From Martinezella rhizogenes (GTDB lineage: Bacteria; Pseudomonadota; Alphaproteobacteria; Rhizobiales; Rhizobiaceae), in the NCBI GenBank assembly GCA_013322215.1, contig JAAMEZ010000006.1:496001-560000 (forward strand): a stretch of 64,000 nt of DNA, written 5' to 3'. Below, in pieces: positions 30,214 through 41,866 of the stretch. How positions within the stretch are numbered: the first letter of the stretch is position 1; each line of letters opens with the position of its first letter. The position numbers and the translations under genes are program-made. Below the pieces are notes generated by a model. That model saw only the letters and a list, made by a program, of their open reading frames with translations, was not told the origin of the DNA and searched no databases.

Positions 30214-30705
30214 TTAGCTTAAACGCCGCCGCCGCCATATTTCTTTGGACATGGGCCATAAAAGCGCGATCGCTATACCTATCGCGACCAGAAGCGGCGC
30301 CGTTTCATCGCCATCGAAGGCCACCTTGTTCATGATCCGCCCCGGAAGGAAGGTAAAAGCTCCGGCGCCAACGATGCCACCGAAGTAAAGGCTTCTGACG
30401 ATGCGCCTATGCGCTTCGATATCGTGTTTGCGTGCATTGGCGATCGCCCCCCAACAACCAAAAAGAACGAATATGGAGAGCAGGTGGATCGGGCTGAAGC
30501 CGTAGAACATATTGATCTGGTGAATGAAGAAGCTCGATAGCGCGGTCACCACCATCAGGACCAGCCATATCTTGCCGAGCAGGCGATGCCTCGGCGTCCC
30601 CTTGGGCCTGAGAAGGAGATAGGCTCCGAGCAATGCGGCCGGAACGACCGCCGCGACATGGATCTGGATCGCGATTGGGGCATCAAGAAGCGGCTCGAAG
30701 GTCAT
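30214..30705 (-). CDS. DUF2306 membrane protein
   Basis: A 163-residue protein with four hydrophobic helices. Typical DUF2306 features are His16 at the start of helix 1 (IQIHVAAVVPAALLGAYLL), the PRHRLLGKIWLVLMVVTALSSFFI segment in helix 2, and the HDIEAHRRIVRSLYFGG block at about 94-110. It belongs to a family of small membrane proteins, some with possible heme or quinone links, but no activity is established. It is divergent from a membrane-bound LytTR regulator (30792) with 86 bases between starts, a common arrangement that suggests control by it. Confidence 0.82.
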   Translation of the reverse strand: MTFEPLLDAPIAIQIHVAAVVPAALLGAYLLLRPKGTPRHRLLGKIWLVLMVVTALSSFFIHQINMFYGFSPIHLLSIFVLFGCWGAIANARKHDIEAHRRIVRSLYFGGIVGAGAFTFLPGRIMNKVAFDGDETAPLLVAIGIAIALLWPMSKEIWRRRRLS

Positions 30706-30791
30706 GATCTCTGTCCGATTGAGTTTATCGAGCCTTTCCGTGATAGTATTGTTCTCTCAACCGAAATTGCGCCAAAGAACGGGAAATCTTC

Positions 30792-31610
30792 GTGGATCAC
30801 ACCTTTCTGCAGTCCACGCTTCGTGAATTGCAGGTCATCCAGCGTTCACCACGCTTCTGGGCGACCTTCGTCACGATCATCCTGATCTTTGCCTTGACCG
30901 GACCATACGGCACCCTCGACCGGCTGATGCCAGGAGCAAGACTGGGCTATTGGCTCGCCCTTCATGCGATGGCGTGGTCCATCGCAATCGTGTTTTCCGT
31001 CGTCGCCGAAACCCTGCTACGGAGATATATGGCAAGCATGTTCGCGCGGATGATGATCGGCTCCGTCGTCGCCGCATTGCCGATCGGCTTCGGCATTACG
31101 CTTGTCGATTTCGCATTCTTCGGCACCTTGCCCACGGTGAGCGGCAGTCTGCGTCAGTCGCTGGGCTCCATACCGCTTTGCGCCCTCTTCTGCATACTCA
31201 CCTATCTGACCATGCATCGACAGATCGCGATGGCAACTGCGGAAACGGATCTCACGGAACCGACGACAATATCCATGCCTGAGATCCGGCCCCGGGCACC
31301 GCAGCCGCCGATTCTCGCGCGTTTGAAGCCGGAAAACCGCGGAGCGCTGATAAGACTCACCGTTCGCGACCATTACACCGAGGTCGTCACAACACGCGGC
31401 CGCGAGCTTGTCCTGCTGCGCTTCGGCGACGCCCTGATGGAAATCGGCAATATAGAAGGCATCCGACTGCACCGATCGCACTGGGTCGCGACCGATCAAG
31501 TCGTCAGCCTGAAACGCGACAATGGCAAGCTTTTCGTCGTCGCGCGCGACGGAATGGAGATGCCCGTCAGCCGCTCTTATGCCGAAGGTGTCCGGCGTCG
31601 TTTCGGTTGA
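30792..31610 (+). CDS. Membrane-bound LytTR family transcriptional regulator
   Basis: A 272-residue protein with an N-terminal region of four hydrophobic helices (about 21-38, 50-68, 82-105, 120-140), a short linker rich in Pro, and a C-terminal LytTR DNA-binding domain (about 172-272; ALIRLTVRDHYTEVVTTRGRE, then LHRSHWVATDQV and PVSRSYAEGVRRRF). There is no receiver domain, so signals are probably sensed in or by the membrane part. It starts with GTG. It is divergent from the DUF2306 membrane gene, a likely target or partner. Confidence 0.85.
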   Translation: MDHTFLQSTLRELQVIQRSPRFWATFVTIILIFALTGPYGTLDRLMPGARLGYWLALHAMAWSIAIVFSVVAETLLRRYMASMFARMMIGSVVAALPIGFGITLVDFAFFGTLPTVSGSLRQSLGSIPLCALFCILTYLTMHRQIAMATAETDLTEPTTISMPEIRPRAPQPPILARLKPENRGALIRLTVRDHYTEVVTTRGRELVLLRFGDALMEIGNIEGIRLHRSHWVATDQVVSLKRDNGKLFVVARDGMEMPVSRSYAEGVRRRFG

Positions 31611-31965
31611 TGGCCGCCGGATTGCCGAATCCTTTCAATCCACAAGGCCGCTTCTGCAGAGGCGGGCTCGGAGACAAAGGTGGCGCCCTCCAAATGCATA
31701 GAGTCATCGCAACTTATGAAAGCTGGAAAGATATTCTTTACGGTCACAACCATTGATCTAAAAAAATCGATCGAACTCGCGCGTGCATTCTTTAAATGCA
31801 GGCGATTCGCACCTAACTCAGATTTCGCGCCGATATTCTTTACGTTGTATCTCTTACATATGTGGACAACCGCGACGCCGTCTCAGCGTGGCTTGCGGCT
31901 GATCGACCTATGCGGGCGATCCTGAACGATGTGGGTGCCTGAACGCGCACTGCGCAGGGGGTTTT
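31611..31965. other. 355-base intergenic region upstream of the ygiB-like gene
   Basis: This region is richer in A and T than its neighbours. It should hold the promoter of the ygiB-ygiC-like pair. A short symmetrical stretch lies near 31785-31802. No ORF within it looks real and no terminator with a T tract was found after the LytTR gene. Confidence 0.5.
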
Positions 31966-32547
31966 ATGAAGCGATCGATGAGTGTGTCTTTGCTGCTCAT
32001 GGGAACAGCAGCATTGACGGGCTGTGGCGAGAAGGAAGATACGGTTCAGATTTACAAAGACGTCAACGCGTGCATCGCGGGCAAAGTCTTTTCCGTCGAT
32101 GAATGTCGATCTGACTTTGCCTCTGCCGAAGCGGAACGCCAGCAGAATGCGCCTGCCTATGAAACAGCTGCAAACTGCGAAAAGGACTATGGCGTCAGTA
32201 ATTGCCAGCCAACGACCAGCACACATCAGTCCGGCACTGGTCACTTCATTCCCCTGCTGGCCGGCTATCTCGTCGGCAGCGCCGCCAGATCGTTTGATAC
32301 CAAGGCGCTATACCAGCCGCTTGGGAGCACCGACTTTCGAACGGCGACCGGGCGAAGCCTTGCCAATGGCATGCTGCTTGGAAAAACGAAATATGCGGAA
32401 AGAAAGGACGACAACACACAATCGTCTTCTTCCAGCGGCGGCGGTGGCAGCGGCCCTTGGGGAAAATCCTCCGAACGTGCCAGCCGTTCGAGCGGCGCAG
32501 TAGAACGCGGTGGTTGGGGCTTTCGCGGCTTCCATCTTTCGGGCTGA
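31966..32547 (+). CDS. DUF1190 lipoprotein (YgiB-like)
   Basis: A 193-residue lipoprotein precursor. The signal peptide ends in a lipobox Leu-Thr-Gly-Cys with Cys20. The mature part contains IYKDVNACIAGKVFSVDECRSDFASAEAE-type text (about 29-57) with several conserved Cys typical of DUF1190/YgiB, then a Gly/Ser-rich tail after about residue 150 that ends in aromatic and Gly residues. It directly precedes the ygiC-like gene (12-base gap), the same pairing as ygiB-ygiC in E. coli. The function of the pair is unknown. Confidence 0.85.
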   Translation: MKRSMSVSLLLMGTAALTGCGEKEDTVQIYKDVNACIAGKVFSVDECRSDFASAEAERQQNAPAYETAANCEKDYGVSNCQPTTSTHQSGTGHFIPLLAGYLVGSAARSFDTKALYQPLGSTDFRTATGRSLANGMLLGKTKYAERKDDNTQSSSSSGGGGSGPWGKSSERASRSSGAVERGGWGFRGFHLSG

Positions 32548-32558
32548 CGGGTGAATGA

Positions 32559-33728
32559 ATGAAACGCGTTGTGATGAACGAACGGCCGGATTGGAAGGCC
32601 GACGCCGAAGCCTGCGGCTTTGCGATCCATTCCATGTACGGCGAACGCTATTGGGATGAGCGGCATGCCTATGCTTTCACCCTCGACGAAATCGAGACAA
32701 AACTCGAGGCGCCCTCGGCCGAGTTGCTGGAAATGTCCTATGCTGCGGCGGAAAGGATCGCCTCAGACGAAGAGTTGATGCGCCGCATGGCGATTCCGTC
32801 AGCCTATCACGACGCAATATTACGATCCTGGCGCAATCGTGAACATGATCTCTACGGTCGCTTCGACCTTTCGTATAGCGGAAGCGGTCCGGCGAAGCTT
32901 CTCGAATTCAATGCCGATACACCGACTAGTCTATTCGAAAGCGCTGTTTTCCAATGGCGCTGGTTGGAAGATATGAAGCGGCGCGGCGAACTCCCAATTT
33001 CGGCAGACCAGTTCAATTCAGTACATGAACGCCTGATCGATGCGATACGTATTCTTGCTGCACCTTCGGGGCGCATGCACTTCGCCGGCATGCTGGAATC
33101 CGAAGAAGACCTTGTGACATTGAACTATCTCGTCGATTGCGCCGCTCAGGCGGGCTGCAAAACGAAGCTTATCGCCATGCCCGATATCGGCGTCGACGAG
33201 CAGCATCAGCTGATCGACCTTCAGGACGAGCCTATCGACTGCCTGTTCAAGCTTTATCCCCTCGAAGATATGGTGCGCGAACCTTTCGGCCGCCATCTGC
33301 CGCTCACCCCGACGCGCGTCATTGAGCCGCTGTGGAAGCTGACCTTGTCCAACAAGGGACTGCTACCGGTTCTATGGGACATGTTCCCCGGTCATGAAAA
33401 CCTTCTGCCCGCCTATTTCGAGGACGATGCGCAGATCGGCGATCTCGGCGAGCGGTATGTCCGCAAACCGTTGCTATCGCGCGAAGGCGCGAATGTAACG
33501 CTCGTCAATCACGAAGCCGGTGCCGGCATATATCAGGTCGAAGGACCGTACGGCGAAGAAGGATATATAAGGCAGGCGATGCACTTGCTCCCCCGTTTCG
33601 GCGACGATTGGACTGTCATCGGCTCCTGGGTCGTTGCCGGCCAGCCGGCGGGTATCGGCATTCGCGAGGATGACACCCCCATCACGCGTGATACTTCACG
33701 CTTCGTGCCTCATTATATTGAGGGCTAG
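32559..33728 (+). CDS. Glutathionylspermidine synthase-family protein (YgiC/YjfC-like)
   Basis: A 389-residue ATP-grasp protein of the GSP_synth family, the ligase half of glutathionylspermidine synthetase without the amidase half. Seen: the acidic start FDLSYSGSGPAKLLEFNADTPTSLFE (about 105-130; substrate/ATP site), LFKLYPLEDMVREPFG, and the C-terminal KPLLSREGANVTLV ATP-grasp loop and GSWVVAGQPAGIGIRED end. Stand-alone members such as YgiC are not shown to make glutathionylspermidine, and their peptide/amine substrate is uncertain. Two start ATGs (32559 and 32574) are possible. It is in one operon with the ygiB-like gene. Confidence 0.88.
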   Translation: MKRVVMNERPDWKADAEACGFAIHSMYGERYWDERHAYAFTLDEIETKLEAPSAELLEMSYAAAERIASDEELMRRMAIPSAYHDAILRSWRNREHDLYGRFDLSYSGSGPAKLLEFNADTPTSLFESAVFQWRWLEDMKRRGELPISADQFNSVHERLIDAIRILAAPSGRMHFAGMLESEEDLVTLNYLVDCAAQAGCKTKLIAMPDIGVDEQHQLIDLQDEPIDCLFKLYPLEDMVREPFGRHLPLTPTRVIEPLWKLTLSNKGLLPVLWDMFPGHENLLPAYFEDDAQIGDLGERYVRKPLLSREGANVTLVNHEAGAGIYQVEGPYGEEGYIRQAMHLLPRFGDDWTVIGSWVVAGQPAGIGIREDDTPITRDTSRFVPHYIEG

Positions 33729-33958
33729 CCGATAGAAGCGGCTGGCGCGGACTATCGCGCTGTCCGTGTGGCTCATCATTTCGTCGCCCCGCGACGATCT
33801 TGGCAGAATTCATGTCGATTCCGCCATTTATGGGGTTCCGTTTACAAATACATTTGCCTATAAGCCGCTTCTAGCCTGAAAATATTGCCCATGCGCCCCG
33901 ACCGGTGATCTCCCACCCTGGCCGGCTTTTTGCGCAACGAAAAAACGGATGAGAGCCC

Positions 33959-37444
<3,486 letters not shown>

Positions 37445-37468
37445 AGCAGCTCATTCGATAGTAAGGAG

Positions 37469-37498
37469 CGTGAGCAGGATAGCCGGCTCACGTTCTTT
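37469..37498 (+). terminator. Terminator after carB
   Basis: CGTGAGC (37469-37475) pairs with GCTCACG (37486-37492) across a 10-base loop and is followed by TTCTTT, 25 bases after the carB stop. Confidence 0.78.
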
Positions 37499-37567
37499 GC
37501 GGCCCCGTCAGCCGGTCGAATGGTCAAGGAGCTTCAACAGGAGCTTTTCCTTAAACCTTCGAATTTT

Positions 37568-37657
37568 CTGGCTTTCGTCTGTCGCAATCTGCTATAGGTG
37601 ACAGAATAACGGCTCTGGATGGTTCCGAAGTACCCCTTCGGGACCTGTTTTCTTTTG
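37568..37657 (+). promoter_or_regulatory. greA promoter region with a terminator-like leader hairpin
   Basis: A possible sigma-70 promoter (CTGGCT at 37568-37573, 18-base spacer, CTATAG at 37592-37597) would start RNA near 37604. At 37621-37645 a 10-bp stem (GGTTCCGAAG with CTTCGGGACC, one G-U pair) with a TACCC loop is followed by TGTTTTCTTTTG. This is an intrinsic-terminator shape placed 40 bases before the greA start, in the position where E. coli greA has the terminator that yields the small RNA GraL. It may limit read-through into greA. The promoter call is weaker than the hairpin. Confidence 0.6.
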
Positions 37658-37696
37658 TGTCTGCAGCAGAGCAACAGGGAGTGAAGGACAAGAAAA

Positions 37697-38173
37697 ATGG
37701 TTGAAAAGGTACCGATGACGCAGAACGGGTTCGTCAAGCTGCAGGAAGAACTGCGCTGGCGTCAGCAGGAAGAGCGCCCGCGAATCATCGAGGCAATTGC
37801 GGAAGCACGCGCCCATGGCGACCTGTCCGAAAACGCCGAGTACCATGCAGCCAAGGAAGCCCAGAGCCACAACGAAGGCCGCATCACTGAACTCGAAGAC
37901 CTGACGGCGCGTGCCGAAGTCATCGATCTCACCAAAATGTCCGGCTCGAAGATCAAGTTCGGCGCCAAAGTGAAGCTTGTCGACGAAGACACGGAAGAAG
38001 AGAAGATCTACCAGATCGTTGGCGATCAGGAAGCCGATGTGAAGGCAGGCCGCATCTCCATCTCCTCCCCGATCGCCCGCGCCCTGATCGGCAAGGAAGT
38101 CGGCGATTCCATCGAGGTCAATGCACCCGGCGGCGCCAAGGGCTACGAAATTCTCTCCATCACCTGGGGCTGA
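37697..38173 (+). CDS. greA: Transcription elongation factor GreA
   Basis: A 158-residue protein of exact GreA length. It binds in the secondary channel of RNA polymerase and triggers cleavage of backtracked RNA. The N-terminal coiled coil (about 10-75) has the tip acidic pair in the [13 protein letters not shown] loop (Asp/Glu at about 42-45), and the C-terminal FKBP-like globular domain has [12 protein letters not shown] and [24 protein letters not shown] precedes the start. Only 6 bases separate its stop from lpcC, so the two may be co-transcribed. Confidence 0.97.
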   Translation: MVEKVPMTQNGFVKLQEELRWRQQEERPRIIEAIAEARAHGDLSENAEYHAAKEAQSHNEGRITELEDLTARAEVIDLTKMSGSKIKFGAKVKLVDEDTEEEKIYQIVGDQEADVKAGRISISSPIARALIGKEVGDSIEVNAPGGAKGYEILSITWG

Positions 38174-38179
38174 TCGCCC

Positions 38180-39259
38180 GTGCGCGATCGCGAGTCAGCG
38201 CATGCGAGCGATCTCCGCGAGATCGAAATCATAGCAACGAATTTCAAACGCCGGCTTTCCGGCGTTACCTCGACGATCGTGCAGCTCATCCCCAAGCAGG
38301 TCGAGCTCGGTTATCATATCGCAACGCTCGGCCCCGGCCTTCCGGAAGGCCTTCCAAGGCTCGGCTGGCTGCGCCTGCCCGGCCTCTGGATGAAGCCACG
38401 CCGCTATCGCGTGCGCATCTGGCATGCCCGCCGCAACAATGAGATGCTTGTCGGCTTGCTGCTGCGCTCCGTTCTGCGCATGCGTTTGAAGCTGGTCTTC
38501 ACATCGGCGGCCCAACGCCGCCACACCGGCTATACGCGCTGGCTCATTCGCCGCATGGATGCCGTGATCGCCACCAGCACCCGCTCCGGCAGTTTTCTCG
38601 AAGTGCCGCACACCGTCATCCAGCACGGCGTCGACCTCAATAGCTTCCATCCGCCGGAAAAGCCTGATGACCGCATGGCGGCTACCGGCCTGCCCGGCAC
38701 CTATTTGATCGGCTGCTTCGGCCGCGTCCGCCACCAGAAGGGCACGGATCTCTTCGTCAAGGCGATGATCGAGCTCTTGCCGCAATACCCGGACTGGACG
38801 GCGGTGGTCTGCGGCCGCGTGACATCAGAGCATCGAAGCTTCGGCGATGAGCTGGAGAAGATGGTGGCAGCCGCAGGCCTCGGTGACCGCATCCGCTTCA
38901 TGGGCGAGGTCGACGACATCAAGCCCTGGTATCGCCGCGCCACCCTCTATGTCGCCCCTTCCCGCAATGAAGGTTTTGGCCTGACACCGCTCGAAGCCAT
39001 GGCCTCCCGCACGGCTGTCGTCGCATCGGATGCCGGTGCCTATGCCGAGATGATCGTGCCGGACGAAACCGGCGCCGTCGTGCCGGCAGGCGATGGCGAA
39101 GCCCTGACCAGAGCGATCGCCTTTTACCTTGCCAATCCCGAAGAAGCCCTTCTTCAAGGCGAGAATGCCGTACGCCATGTACGCAGCGATTTCGCGCTGG
39201 AAAAGGAAGCGACCGCCATCGGCGACGTCTACAAGCGATTGCTCGTCGCCAACAAGTGA
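38180..39259 (+). CDS. lpcC: LPS core mannosyltransferase LpcC
   Basis: A 359-residue GT4-fold glycosyltransferase closely resembling R. leguminosarum LpcC, which adds mannose to the lipopolysaccharide inner core at the cytoplasmic face of the inner membrane. Recognised blocks: IATNFKRRLSGVTSTIVQLI (about 18-37), TLGPGLPEGLP, VWHARRNNE-like, LVFTSAAQRRHTGYT, the donor-site GCFGRVRHQKGTDLF (about 178-192), and PSRNEGFGLTPLEAMASR (EX7E motif; about 261-278). The start is a GTG at 38180 just behind greA, with no clear ribosome site, so translational coupling is likely. The N-terminal ten residues are not certain. Confidence 0.9.
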   Translation: MRDRESAHASDLREIEIIATNFKRRLSGVTSTIVQLIPKQVELGYHIATLGPGLPEGLPRLGWLRLPGLWMKPRRYRVRIWHARRNNEMLVGLLLRSVLRMRLKLVFTSAAQRRHTGYTRWLIRRMDAVIATSTRSGSFLEVPHTVIQHGVDLNSFHPPEKPDDRMAATGLPGTYLIGCFGRVRHQKGTDLFVKAMIELLPQYPDWTAVVCGRVTSEHRSFGDELEKMVAAAGLGDRIRFMGEVDDIKPWYRRATLYVAPSRNEGFGLTPLEAMASRTAVVASDAGAYAEMIVPDETGAVVPAGDGEALTRAIAFYLANPEEALLQGENAVRHVRSDFALEKEATAIGDVYKRLLVANK

Positions 39260-39268
39260 ACGGTTCGA

Positions 39269-40192
39269 TCAGCGATCAAGAGCGATGCGGTTGCGCTCGA
39301 TGAAATCGATCATCGAGCGATCCTCTACCATATCTTCCTCGATGCTTTTGACGATGGACAGGACCTTGTCCCGATATTTCGTCGCACTGCTGTCATAGGT
39401 CCATCCCCGTGCTAGCTTCTCCATCAGTTCCTGCCGGGATTTCGTATAATAGTGGTTCAGCTGGAGAAAACGGTTGGAATAGAACTCGGGCGACTTACGC
39501 GCCCGCCGCGTAAACCGCTCGCCGGCGTCATTGGCGGTCAGATCGCCATAAGCACGCGTTTGGAACTGATGCACGCTGACCTCGGTCACTTCACACGGAT
39601 CGACGATACATTTGAAATTGCTGACATTTTCCTTTGATGTCATCGGATCGGCGCCACGCATCGTATAGTTCAGCGCCAAAGGCCCGTCCGGCGGCGTATC
39701 ATGGCCGCTGGTGGCAAACATGTGCCAGGGCAGCGAGACATTCGGAAAATCGCCCACCGCTTCCAGCGCCTGTTCGACGGTCGCAGCCTGCTTCGGCAGA
39801 AGGAACTCGTCGACATCGATGAAGGCCATCCAGCGGTAGTCGCCACCAAAATTCAGGATTGCGTGCGCAAAAGTGATGACCTGCCCGTTCAGCACCACCG
39901 ACGTCGCCGCATCGCGCATCCACCCGGCCCAGGGAATGATCGTCAGCGCTTCTTCATTGAGCAGGCTTCGAAGCAACGAGCAGGTCTCATCCGTTGAGCC
40001 GTTGTCATAGATATAGAAGTGGCGAATACCGACCGCCTGGTGGAAGCGCACCCATTCCTCAATATAGCGGGCCTCGTTCTTCACGCAGGCGGCAATGGCG
40101 ACGCCGTGGCGCCCTGCCCTTGGTTCGGGCGGATCGATGGAGAGTTTCTTTGCATCGGACGCTTTGGGCTTCAGCCAGCGCGTAAGCTTCAT
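39269..40192 (-). CDS. GT2/GT92-like glycosyltransferase
   Basis: A 307-residue protein with the text of glycosyltransferase family 92/DUF23: AIAACVKNEARYIEEWVRFH near the N-terminus, GIRHFYIYDNGSTDETCSLL (about 57-76), and the DxD metal motif in MAFIDVDEFLLPKQ (about 122-135). The C-terminal half keeps QLNHYYTKSRQELMEKL and GWTYDSS. No membrane helix or signal peptide is visible, so it acts in the cytoplasm. ATG 40192 is chosen; the frame's earlier start would add 16 basic residues. It is convergent with lpcC and lies 55 bases from a second glycan-type gene on the same strand. Confidence 0.82.
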   Translation of the reverse strand: MKLTRWLKPKASDAKKLSIDPPEPRAGRHGVAIAACVKNEARYIEEWVRFHQAVGIRHFYIYDNGSTDETCSLLRSLLNEEALTIIPWAGWMRDAATSVVLNGQVITFAHAILNFGGDYRWMAFIDVDEFLLPKQAATVEQALEAVGDFPNVSLPWHMFATSGHDTPPDGPLALNYTMRGADPMTSKENVSNFKCIVDPCEVTEVSVHQFQTRAYGDLTANDAGERFTRRARKSPEFYSNRFLQLNHYYTKSRQELMEKLARGWTYDSSATKYRDKVLSIVKSIEEDMVEDRSMIDFIERNRIALDR

Positions 40193-40247
40193 TCCTGCAA
40201 CCTCAATTTCAATCCGGCACGACCGTTGCCGCCCTCTCAAGCAGGCA

Positions 40248-41156
40248 TCACGTCTTCGGCTTCACGGCAAACCTGTCGTCATAACCGAAATCATATTTCA
40301 GCAGCGCCGAAATGGGAGAATAATTGACAAAGGAAACACCGCGCTCCGCCGCAATTCGCCGGGCAAAGGCGAGATGTTCGATGATGCGGCCTTCGGCGCG
40401 CGCAATGCCGGAAAAGGCAGTATCGCCGGCGGTCTCGTAGAAGCGGGGCTCGCCAGCATTGGATATGTCGATCCCCAAAAAGCCAACTTGATGCTTTGCG
40501 CAGTAAAGGGCGAATTGCAGAGCCGAGACGGCAACGGACCCGCCCAGAAAGACCCCACGATCCGGCGAGAGCGAAAAACCTGCAGAACCCTCGGCATCCA
40601 GCCGTACATATTGTAGTTTCTTGAGATCCTCGACCGAGCGGCGGCGCGCGCCATAGGGCTTGCGGATGTCGTCGATCAGGATGATGGTCTTGTCCGCCAG
40701 CCAGCTTTTGTCGATCTCGCAAAGCGCGCGCAGCACCGCCACGGAAAACAGGCAAAGCGCGCCGGGAGCCACCTTCTCGCGCAGCATGTCGAGATGCCGC
40801 CAGACAAAACGCTCATCTTCGACGGCGATTGCCAATGGCTCGGAAATCCGATCGCCCGATAGGCCAATAGCACCGTTCAGAAGAATGGCGCTGCGGAATT
40901 CCAGACCGCTCAGATTGCAATCGCGAATTGATGGACCAGAGCCGACGATATAGACCGCATCGCCGCAACGTTCGCGCAGGCGGTCCATGCCGGCAAGGCT
41001 CGCGACCTTGACGCCCCGGTAAAGCACCTCGCTGACATTCTGGCTGCGGACGATGCTGAGTCCCGGAAACCAATCCTGCACATGAGCCCGCGAGCCACCC
41101 AGGAAAAGGCGCACGCCGGATTTGATCAGCGATCGATGCCAGGGGCGATCCGCCAT
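40248..41156 (-). CDS. Probable glycosyltransferase, GT42/DUF115-like
   Basis: A 302-residue protein. YIVGSGPSIRDCNLSGLE (about 69-86) is the nucleotide-sugar-binding start typical of DUF115 and of GT42 sialyltransferases. Later GGSVAVSALQFALYCAKHQVGFLGIDISN (about 205-233) and RFYETAGD match the second conserved part of the same fold. No signal or membrane segment. It probably uses a CMP- or similar activated sugar to extend a surface glycan; this is inferred from fold resemblance and from the neighbouring LPS genes. It lies 4 bases upstream of the end of lrp on the same strand. Confidence 0.6.
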   Translation of the reverse strand: MADRPWHRSLIKSGVRLFLGGSRAHVQDWFPGLSIVRSQNVSEVLYRGVKVASLAGMDRLRERCGDAVYIVGSGPSIRDCNLSGLEFRSAILLNGAIGLSGDRISEPLAIAVEDERFVWRHLDMLREKVAPGALCLFSVAVLRALCEIDKSWLADKTIILIDDIRKPYGARRRSVEDLKKLQYVRLDAEGSAGFSLSPDRGVFLGGSVAVSALQFALYCAKHQVGFLGIDISNAGEPRFYETAGDTAFSGIARAEGRIIEHLAFARRIAAERGVSFVNYSPISALLKYDFGYDDRFAVKPKT

Positions 41157-41160
41157 TCGC

Positions 41161-41628
41161 CTAAAGCTCCACCAGACCCAGCTTCTTGACCTGCCTGATG
41201 GTCAGCATGGTGCGCACGGTGTCGACATGTTCATTCGCCGTCAGAACCTCGATGACGAAATCCTGGAACCGCGTGAGATTTTCCGCAACACAGTGCAGCA
41301 GGAAATCACTGTCGCCGGACACCATCCATGCCTGCCGGACCAGCGGCCATGCCGAAGTTGCACTGGCAAAAGCCTTGAGGTTCGCTTCCGACTGATGCTT
41401 GAGGCCGACCATGCAAAAGGCCACGAGATCGAAGCCCAGTTTCGGGCTGTTCAACATGGCGTGATAGCCTTCGATAACGCCTGCCTCTTCCAGCTTGCGC
41501 ACGCGGCGCAGGCATGGCGGTGCCGAAATGCCAACCCGGTCTGCGAGCTCGACGTTGGTCATGCGTCCATCCCGCTGGAGTTCCCGCAGAATCTTGATAT
41601 CGATGGCATCGAGCTCAGCGCGAAGCAC
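41161..41628 (-). CDS. lrp: Lrp/AsnC family transcriptional regulator
   Basis: A 155-residue Lrp-type regulator. The N-terminal HTH is seen at about 5-60 (IDIKILRELQRDGRMTNVEL, then DRVGISAPPCLRRVRKLEEAGVI), followed by the RAM ligand-binding domain (about 68-150; VAFCMVGLKHQSEANLKAF). GTG at 41628 is chosen because AAAGG lies 7 bases upstream and the start LRAELDAIDIKIL fits relatives; the upstream frame is not typical. It is divergent from trxB with 238 bases between them, the order conserved in Sinorhizobium (lrp3-trxB-lsrB, as I recall). Its targets are unknown. Confidence 0.88.
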   Translation of the reverse strand: MLRAELDAIDIKILRELQRDGRMTNVELADRVGISAPPCLRRVRKLEEAGVIEGYHAMLNSPKLGFDLVAFCMVGLKHQSEANLKAFASATSAWPLVRQAWMVSGDSDFLLHCVAENLTRFQDFVIEVLTANEHVDTVRTMLTIRQVKKLGLVEL

Positions 41629-41866
41629 TTTTTTGCCTTTCTTTAATTCCCCCTCGCCAGCTTCTATATAAGGCAGGAAAATACGCAAGAAAGTTTCTCT
41701 CGCGTAGTTGATTCTTACACAAAGCAGATTTGCTCTGTGTGTAATGCAAGGCTGCCCTTGAATAAATGCATAAGGCAATCATAAATGAAGCAGCGGATCG
41801 CGAAATCGCCTGCTTTGCGCGCTTGAAGCCGCGGTTTCCCAATCGCCGAAATTGAAAGGACTGACT

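Noticed and set aside
31680-31925. Possible 81-residue gene between LytTR and the ygiB-like gene
   Set aside because: No ribosome site, A/T-rich composition and no recognisable family.
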